From contig NZ_CP160388.1 of NCBI RefSeq assembly GCF_040732315.1, forward strand, positions 1,513,501 through 1,577,500: DNA of 64,000 nucleotides. The letters are read 5' to 3'. Source of the DNA: Oryzisolibacter sp. LB2S. GTDB lineage: Bacteria > Pseudomonadota > Gammaproteobacteria > Burkholderiales > Burkholderiaceae_C. The notes under the pieces are model-generated. The model ran no database searches and was not told where the DNA came from. It saw only the letters and a program-made list of their open reading frames with translations. A program made the position numbers and the translations under genes. Positions within the stretch are counted from its first letter, which is position 1. Each line of letters starts with the position of its first letter. Below, piece by piece: positions 59,251 through 64,000 of the stretch.

Positions 59251-60246
59251 TCAATGGCGTGGCGATGATAGCGAGGCCAGGCGCGCGTCCAGCGCCGCAA
59301 AGAAGGCCGGGGCGATGGTCAGGCGCAGCGGCACGGCCAGGGCGTCGGGGTGGGCGGGCCAGAGCTTCACGGCGTCCTTCTCGGTACATATCAGGCTGTA
59401 GCCCTTGTCTGTAGAGCGCAACCAGCTAGAAAAATCACAGTGATCTGGCAGGGCCTCGGTGTGCGCCAGCGTCAGCCCCTGGGCGCGCAGCATGGCAAAG
59501 AAGTCCTGCGGGCGGGCGATGGCGGCCAGGGCGTGCAGGCGCGCGCCGCGCAGCGCATCGAGCGGCACCTGCCGGCCCGATGCGTCGACTGCATGGTCGG
59601 CCAGCGTGCGCTCCAGGGCAAACTGCGGCGCCGGCCCGCCGGGCGCGCGGCCGGCGTGCAGCACCAGATCGACGGCGCGCGGCCAGGGCTCGCGCAGCGG
59701 GCCCGCGGGCAGCAGCCAGCCGTTGCCCAGGCCCTCGTCGTTGAAGACGCAGATTTCCACGTCGCGCGCCAGCGCCAGGTGCTGCAGCCCGTCGTCGCAG
59801 ACCAGGATGTCGGTTTCCGGGTGGGCCGCGAGCAGCGCGCGCCCGGCGTCCGCGCGCCGGCGCGCGACGAACACGGGCACGCCGGCCTCGCGCGCGATCA
59901 GCAGCGGCTCGTCGCCCACGTCGGCGGCCCGGCTCGTGGGCAGTACGGCGCGGCAGTCGTCGGTGGCACGCCCATAGCCGCGCGAGATCACGCCGGGGCG
60001 CCAGCCCGCGGCACGCAGATGGCGCACCACGGCCAGGGTCACGGGCGTCTTGCCGGCGCCGCCCGCGATCACATTGCCCACCACGACGACGGGCACTGGC
60101 AGGCGCACGGCGCGGCGCAGGCCGATCCGATAGGGCAGGCGGTGCAGGGCGGTCAGCAGGCGGTAGAGCAGGGACAGCGGCCACAGCAGCGCGGCCAGCG
60201 GGCCGCGGCGGCCCCAGGCCTGGCGCAGCCGCGTGGCGGCACTCAT
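59251..60246 (-). CDS. lpxK: Tetraacyldisaccharide 4'-kinase
   Basis: A 331-aa inner-membrane-associated kinase that phosphorylates the lipid A disaccharide. An N-terminal membrane anchor is followed by Walker [15 protein letters not shown], the switch-like VISRGYGR and [15 protein letters not shown]. Late block [11 protein letters not shown] is typical. Residues about 268-284 before that block come from a dispersed repeat. The ATG at 60246 is 4 bp after the exbD stop. Confidence 0.95.
   Translation of the reverse strand: MSAATRLRQAWGRRGPLAALLWPLSLLYRLLTALHRLPYRIGLRRAVRLPVPVVVVGNVIAGGAGKTPVTLAVVRHLRAAGWRPGVISRGYGRATDDCRAVLPTSRAADVGDEPLLIAREAGVPVFVARRRADAGRALLAAHPETDILVCDDGLQHLALARDVEICVFNDEGLGNGWLLPAGPLREPWPRAVDLVLHAGRAPGGPAPQFALERTLADHAVDASGRQVPLDALRGARLHALAAIARPQDFFAMLRAQGLTLAHTEALPDHCDFSSWLRSTDKGYSLICTEKDAVKLWPAHPDALAVPLRLTIAPAFFAALDARLASLSSPRH
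59397..59447 (-). repeat. Dispersed repeat read in frame inside lpxK
   Basis: On the minus strand TTTTTCTAGCTGGTTGCGCT leads to ACAGACAAGGGCTACAGCCTGA, the same order of blocks as the TTGATAGCTG repeat family. It encodes the segment between DHCDFSSW and the conserved TEKDAVKLW. Confidence 0.62.
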
Positions 60247-60250
60247 GGCG

Positions 60251-60676
60251 TCATTTGCCGGCCGTGGCCGACGACTGGGTGGCAAAGGTGATCTGCGACA
60301 GGCCGGCGCGGCGCGCGGCCTCCATCACCGTGACCACGGACTGGTGCGGGGCGGCCGCGTCGGCGCTGATGATGATCACGCTCTCGCTGCCGGCCGGGGC
60401 GGCATCGGTCAGCGCGCGCGCCACCTGCTCCACATGGCGCCCGTCGAGGGCGGTCTTGTTCACGGCGTAGCGCCCGTCTGCGGCGACGGAGACGATGACC
60501 TCCTTCGGGTGGTCGCGCAGCTGCTGGGCGTCCGCCACGGGCAGGGTCAGCTGCAGCTCGGTGAACTTGCTGTAGGTGGTCGACAGCATCAGAAAGATCA
60601 GGATCACCAGCAGCACGTCGATGAAGGGGATCAGGTTGATCTCCGGCTCTTCCTTCTGGCGGGGGCGGAAGTTCAT
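60251..60676 (-). CDS. exbD: Biopolymer transport protein ExbD/TolR
   Basis: A 141-aa inner-membrane protein with one transmembrane helix holding the conserved Asp ([19 protein letters not shown]) and a periplasmic domain. With ExbB it forms the proton channel that energises TonB, and would serve receptors such as the one at 6000. It lies 8 bp after exbB. Confidence 0.92.
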   Translation of the reverse strand: MNFRPRQKEEPEINLIPFIDVLLVILIFLMLSTTYSKFTELQLTLPVADAQQLRDHPKEVIVSVAADGRYAVNKTALDGRHVEQVARALTDAAPAGSESVIIISADAAAPHQSVVTVMEAARRAGLSQITFATQSSATAGK

Positions 60677-60684
60677 GGATGTGC

Positions 60685-61314
60685 CTATTTGCGCAGACGG
60701 CTGATGTGGCGCACGAACTGCTCGGAGGCGAGCTCCAGCGTCAGCAGATAGGCATCGACGCGGCTTCTGAAGTAGCGCCAGAAGATCAGCGTCGGAATGG
60801 CGACGATCAGGCCAAACGCCGTGTTGTAGAGCGCCACCGAGATGCCATGCGCCAGTTGCGCGGGGTTGCCGCCGCCCACGGCGCCGCCTCCGGCCTGCGA
60901 CCCGAAGATCTCGATCATGCCGATGACGGTGCCCAGAAGCCCCAGCAGCGGCGCGGCCGAGGCAATCGTGGCCAGGGCCGTGAGGTATTTCTCCAGGCGG
61001 TGCGCCACGCTGCGGCCCGTGCCCTCCATCGCGGCGCGCAGGTCGGCCTCGCTGCTCTGCGGGTTGCCGTTCAGGGTGCGCAGGCCGCTGGCGAGCACTT
61101 CTCCCAGGGCCGAGTTCTGCGCCAGCTGGCTCACCACGTCTGGGCTGGGGACGGTCTTGGAGGATACCGAGATGGCTTCATCGAGCAGCTTCGGCGGGGC
61201 GACGCGGGCGGTCTTCAGGGCCACGAAGCGCTCGAAGATCAGCGCCAGAGCCAGGATGGAACAGGCAATCAGGGGCCAGATGGGCCAGCCGGCGGCTTGT
61301 ATGATCGACAGCAA
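60685..61314 (-). CDS. exbB: MotA/TolQ/ExbB proton channel family protein
   Basis: A 209-aa membrane protein with three helices: an N-terminal one (GWPIWPLIACSILALALIFERF) and two later ones (LATIASAAPLLGLLGTVIGMIEIF and ISVALYNTAFGLIVAIPTLIFW). These are the conserved channel helices. It is first in the operon exbB-exbD-lpxK-ycaR-kdsB. No tonB gene is in the window. Confidence 0.92.
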   Translation of the reverse strand: MLSIIQAAGWPIWPLIACSILALALIFERFVALKTARVAPPKLLDEAISVSSKTVPSPDVVSQLAQNSALGEVLASGLRTLNGNPQSSEADLRAAMEGTGRSVAHRLEKYLTALATIASAAPLLGLLGTVIGMIEIFGSQAGGGAVGGGNPAQLAHGISVALYNTAFGLIVAIPTLIFWRYFRSRVDAYLLTLELASEQFVRHISRLRK

Positions 61315-61676
61315 TTCTCACTCCGCTCACAATAAAAAACAGTGCGCGATTATGGCGCAGCTCGCGCCGGACCCGGCCTGAGAATCCCCATACACCGGTA
61401 TTGCGGCGCGGCCACCAGCATGGCCTGCCTCACCCACATTTTCTGTGGATAACTTTGTGGGAAACCGCGTGCACAGTGCGCGCCAGGCGGCGCCACTGCG
61501 GACTTTCTCTGGGGTGCTGAAAATTTGCACATTGAAAATTTGTTGTAAATCAATGACTTGTACGTGCGCTCGTGATCTGCGGCGGGGTGTTCACCCACTT
61601 GGGTATGCCGGTGCTGCCCGGCCTGGACTGTGGACTAGTCTCGGTCTGATATACGCGTGCACGCAAGGACTGGCCT
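61315..61676. promoter_or_regulatory. Divergent 362-bp region between exbB and xseA
   Basis: No credible gene is seen. The region holds a perfect DnaA-box sequence TGTGGATAA (61444-61452, TTATCCACA on the minus strand) and a perfect 10-bp direct repeat TGAAAATTTG (61518-61527 and 61533-61542). An A+T-rich stretch runs to about 61560. It must carry the promoters for exbB and xseA. Confidence 0.5.
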
Positions 61677-63014
61677 ATGTTTGAACCCGACAACGCAGGC
61701 TCCGCGCCACGAATCTGGGAAGTTGGCGCGCTGTGCCGCGCCATTGCTGATGCGCTGCAGGCGCGCTTCAATCCGGTCGCGGTGCGCGGGGAGATCACGG
61801 GCTTCTCGCGCGCGTCCAGCGGGCATTGCTACTTCTCGCTCAAGGACGCGCAGGGGCAGATCCGCTGCGCCATGTTCCGGCGCGCGGCCAGCGCTCTGGA
61901 CTTCATGCCGCGCGATGGCGAGCTGGTCGAGGTGCAGGGCCAGCTCGGCGTGTACGAGGCGCGCGGCGACCTGCAGCTCATCGTCGAAGGCATGCGCCGC
62001 GCGGGGCAGGGCGCGCTGTTCGAGCAGTTTCTGCGCCTGAAGGCGCAGCTGGAGGCGGAGGGCCTGTTCGACGCCGCGCGCAAGCGGGCGCTGCCGGCCA
62101 TGCCGCGCGGCATAGGGCTGGTCACCTCGCCGGGCGCGGCCGCACTGCACGATGTGGTGACGGCGCTGCGCCGGCGCGTGCCGCATATCCCCGTGGTGCT
62201 GGTGCCGGCCCTGGTGCAGGGCACGCAGGCGCCGGCGTCCATCGTCGATGCACTATCAAAACTGTATCTGCTTGCGCAGGGCCAGAGCGCATTGGGTGGC
62301 AATTTGACTGCCAATCGAGATGCGCCGCCCGCCATCGACGTCATCCTGCTGGTGCGCGGCGGCGGCTCCATCGAGGACCTGTGGGCCTTCAACGACGAGC
62401 GCGTGGCCCGCGCCATCGTGCAAAGCCCCGTGCCGCTGATCAGCGGCGTGGGCCATGAGACCGACTTCACCATCGCCGACTTCTGCGCCGATCTGCGCGC
62501 GCCCACGCCCACGGCCGCGGCCGAGATGGTCAGCGAGCCGCGCGCGACCTGGCTGGGCGCGCTCGATCTGCTCGCCGGGCGGCTGCAGGATGGCCTGCAG
62601 CGCCAGGTCGACCTGCGCCACCAGCGCCTGGACCAGGCCGCCCAGCGCCTGGGCCGGCCCTCGGGCCTGGTCGCGCGCCAGCAGCTGCGGCTGGGCGGCA
62701 TGGCCCAGCGTATGCGCCATGGTTTACTCCTGAAAATGCAGCGCCTTGCGCAATCTCATCAAGCGCTGGAGGCCAAGTTGCCTCATGTCGTGCAGCGCGG
62801 CTTGGCGCAGCAGCGGGAGCGGCTCGAGCGTGCCGCGCTGCGTCTGGAGCTGCTCAACCCGCAGCTGGTGCTGCAGCGCGGCTATGCGCTGCTGACCGAC
62901 ATGCAGGGCCAGCCGCTGTGCCGCGCCGACCAGGTGCGCCTGGGCGAGGCCGTGCACGCGCGCCTGGCCGAGGGTGAGCTCGACCTCACCGTAGCGCCGC
63001 GCCGGCTGCTCTAG
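61677..63014 (+). CDS. xseA: Exodeoxyribonuclease VII large subunit
   Basis: A 445-aa nuclease subunit. It has an N-terminal OB fold (about 10-110: [22 protein letters not shown]), the catalytic domain ([61 protein letters not shown]) and C-terminal coiled coil. About 20 extra residues near 192-213 and a stretch near 351-371 are encoded by dispersed repeats, both in frame. The small subunit xseB is not adjacent. Confidence 0.95.
   Translation: MFEPDNAGSAPRIWEVGALCRAIADALQARFNPVAVRGEITGFSRASSGHCYFSLKDAQGQIRCAMFRRAASALDFMPRDGELVEVQGQLGVYEARGDLQLIVEGMRRAGQGALFEQFLRLKAQLEAEGLFDAARKRALPAMPRGIGLVTSPGAAALHDVVTALRRRVPHIPVVLVPALVQGTQAPASIVDALSKLYLLAQGQSALGGNLTANRDAPPAIDVILLVRGGGSIEDLWAFNDERVARAIVQSPVPLISGVGHETDFTIADFCADLRAPTPTAAAEMVSEPRATWLGALDLLAGRLQDGLQRQVDLRHQRLDQAAQRLGRPSGLVARQQLRLGGMAQRMRHGLLLKMQRLAQSHQALEAKLPHVVQRGLAQQRERLERAALRLELLNPQLVLQRGYALLTDMQGQPLCRADQVRLGEAVHARLAEGELDLTVAPRRLL
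62250..62316 (+). repeat. Dispersed repeat read in frame inside xseA (copy 1)
   Basis: CTATCAAAACTGTATCTGCT then TGCGCAGG, AGCGCATTGGGTGGCAATTTGACT follow the family order, ending with the GGC-AATTTGACT block. It adds about 20 residues between IVDAL and [11 protein letters not shown], where other XseA proteins have a short loop. Confidence 0.65.
62725..62786 (+). repeat. Dispersed repeat read in frame inside xseA (copy 2)
   Basis: TACTCCTGAAAATGCAGCGC followed by TTGCGCAATCTCATC and AAGCGCTGGAGGCCAAGTTG closely matches the intergenic copies, with the complementary GCGC-TT and AAGCGC arms. It lies in the C-terminal helical region of XseA. Confidence 0.7.
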
Positions 63015-63081
63015 CGCGGCCCAATCCCGCACGGCAGGGCAGGGGTCGGGCGGACTGGAAGCGCGCTGTGCTATTACTTTC

Positions 63082-63087
63082 TACAAT
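63082..63087 (+). promoter_or_regulatory. -10 element upstream of sodB
   Basis: TACAAT lies 67 bp before the sodB ATG; no good -35 hexamer is seen at standard distance. Confidence 0.4.
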
Positions 63088-63153
63088 GCCAGCTGTCCCG
63101 TCACTGTGCGCAGCGGCGGCCCTCCCTCAACACAACCCACGAAGGACTTGACC

Positions 63154-63735
63154 ATGGAACACCAACTGCCAGCTCTGCCCTACGCCATCGACGCCCTGGC
63201 CCCGCACTACAGCCAGGAAACGCTGGAGTACCACCACGGCAAGCACCACAACGCCTACGTGGTGAACCTGAACAACCTGCAGAAGGGCACCGAGTTCGAG
63301 AGCATGACGCTCGAGGAGATCGTCAAGAAGTCCAGCGGCGGCATCTACAACAACGCCGCGCAGATCTGGAACCACACCTTCTTCTGGAACTGCATGACGC
63401 CCAACGGCGGCGGCGAGCCCACGGGCGCGCTGGCCGCGGCGATTGCCGCCAAGTGGGGCAGCTACGCCGCCTTCAAGGAGGCCTTTGTGAAGTCCGCCGT
63501 GGGCAACTTCGGCTCGGGCTGGACCTGGCTGGTCAAGAAGGCCGACGGTAGCGTGGACATCGTCAACACCGGCGCCGCCGGCACGCCCCTGACCACGGCC
63601 GACAAGGCCCTGCTCACGGTGGACGTGTGGGAGCATGCCTACTACATCGACTACCGCAACCTGCGTCAGAAGTTCGTCGAGACCTTCCTCGACAAGCTCG
63701 TGAACTGGAAGTTTGCCGAAGCCAACTTCGCCTGA
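63154..63735 (+). CDS. sodB: Superoxide dismutase [Fe]
   Basis: A 193-aa cytosolic Fe/Mn-family dismutase. Metal ligands are visible in [20 protein letters not shown] and [13 protein letters not shown]. The first residues [16 protein letters not shown] and the length match iron enzymes such as E. coli SodB. The ATG at 63154 follows a GAAGGA site. Confidence 0.96.
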   Translation: MEHQLPALPYAIDALAPHYSQETLEYHHGKHHNAYVVNLNNLQKGTEFESMTLEEIVKKSSGGIYNNAAQIWNHTFFWNCMTPNGGGEPTGALAAAIAAKWGSYAAFKEAFVKSAVGNFGSGWTWLVKKADGSVDIVNTGAAGTPLTTADKALLTVDVWEHAYYIDYRNLRQKFVETFLDKLVNWKFAEANFA

Positions 63736-63777
63736 TGCCAGGGGCGCCCGCACGGGCGCCGTCCGCACCATGGCCCG

Positions 63778-63809
63778 GGGCCTGGAGGTTTACCTCCAGG
63801 CCCTTTTTT
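63778..63809 (+). terminator. Rho-independent terminator of sodB
   Basis: A perfect 12-bp stem GGGCCTGGAGGT/ACCTCCAGGCCC with a two-base loop is followed by six T, 43 bases after the stop codon. Confidence 0.93.
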
Positions 63810-63835
63810 GTGGGTCGGCTGTCAGTCTTCTATAA

Positions 63836-64000
63836 GACTTGAAAATAAATCGTCCAATTGAGCGGCAAATTTTTGCAATGCGATATTCGATTGCAAATTG
63901 CACGAATTTTCTCGGGCGACTCGCGCACAATCGGGGGCTGTCACATCGGATGACGGCGCGCGGCCGCCCGTCGGCAACGCAAGACCCTTGTTTTTGTTAC
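63836..64000. promoter_or_regulatory. Upstream region of a gene beyond the right edge, with a palindrome
   Basis: The last 165 bp hold no gene and are A+T-rich. TTTGCAAT (63872-63879) and ATTGCAAA (63890-63897) form a perfect 8-bp inverted repeat, with a smaller CGA-TAT-TCG palindrome (63881-63889) between. It could be the operator of a gene starting past 64000. Confidence 0.45.

Noticed and set aside
61430..61560. Chromosomal origin of replication
   Set aside because: Only one perfect DnaA box and no dnaA/dnaN/rpmH nearby.

Overview
This is a GC-rich, gene-dense stretch of a betaproteobacterial chromosome. Gene content, gene order and a characteristic dispersed repeat with a TTGATAGCTG-type core point to the Comamonadaceae (Acidovorax / Alicycliphilus / Diaphorobacter-like). 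That placement is an inference from recognised families, not from a database search. The organism looks like a denitrifier: it carries cytochrome cd1 nitrite reductase (nirS) and a full set of heme d1 biosynthesis genes.

Layout. 0-4 kb: end of an unknown gene, an MltB-type lytic transglycosylase, exonuclease I and a sirtuin. 4-8.3 kb: nirS, divergent from a heme-type TonB-dependent receptor, with an FNR/DNR-type promoter between them. 8.4-16.5 kb: housekeeping genes upp, a GST, a HerA-like ATPase, yebC, purD, hemF, rsfS (with a histone-H1-like tail), rlmH and maf. 16.5-23.9 kb: the heme d1 cluster nirC-F-DL-G-H-J-N on the minus strand with nirE divergent. It sits between maf and rng, genes that are usually neighbours. 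23.9-33 kb: rng, psd, an HPP-CBS membrane protein, infA with a long leader, tRNA-Pro, an acyltransferase-like membrane protein and a translationally coupled selO-msrB-yciB-bolA group with a parvulin. 33.2-40.1 kb: an acyl-CoA ligase with a complete branched-chain-type ABC transporter. 40.2-43.3 kb: a peroxidase-like protein, a DTW-domain tRNA enzyme, a methyltransferase and an MFS carrier. 43.7-49.1 kb: a biotin ECF transporter (bioM-bioN-bioY) in one tightly overlapping operon with an acyl-CoA ligase, a thiolase and a nitroreductase. 49.2-57.4 kb: a SAF-domain dehydrogenase, HrpA helicase, an FMN-binding protein, an orphan gene, lexA and L-asparaginase. 57.5-64 kb: the exbB-exbD-lpxK-ycaR-kdsB-adk operon, xseA and sodB, then the upstream region of a gene beyond the edge.

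How the genes work together. NirE methylates uroporphyrinogen III. NirDL/G/H decarboxylate siroheme, NirJ removes the propionates, and NirF/NirN finish heme d1, which NirS uses to reduce nitrite. Both nir loci have a TTGA-N6-TCAA-like FNR/DNR site, so they are probably induced together under low oxygen. The most unusual observations are (i) dispersed palindromic repeats read in frame inside selO, lpxK, xseA and hrpA, (ii) a biotin-transporter/acyl-CoA ligase/thiolase operon matching the Bacillus yhfU-yhfT-yhfS arrangement, (iii) the separation of nirS from the heme d1 cluster and the apparent insertion of that cluster between maf and rng, and (iv) RsfS with a long Lys/Ala/Pro tail. No rRNA, CRISPR array, insertion sequence or prophage gene was seen.
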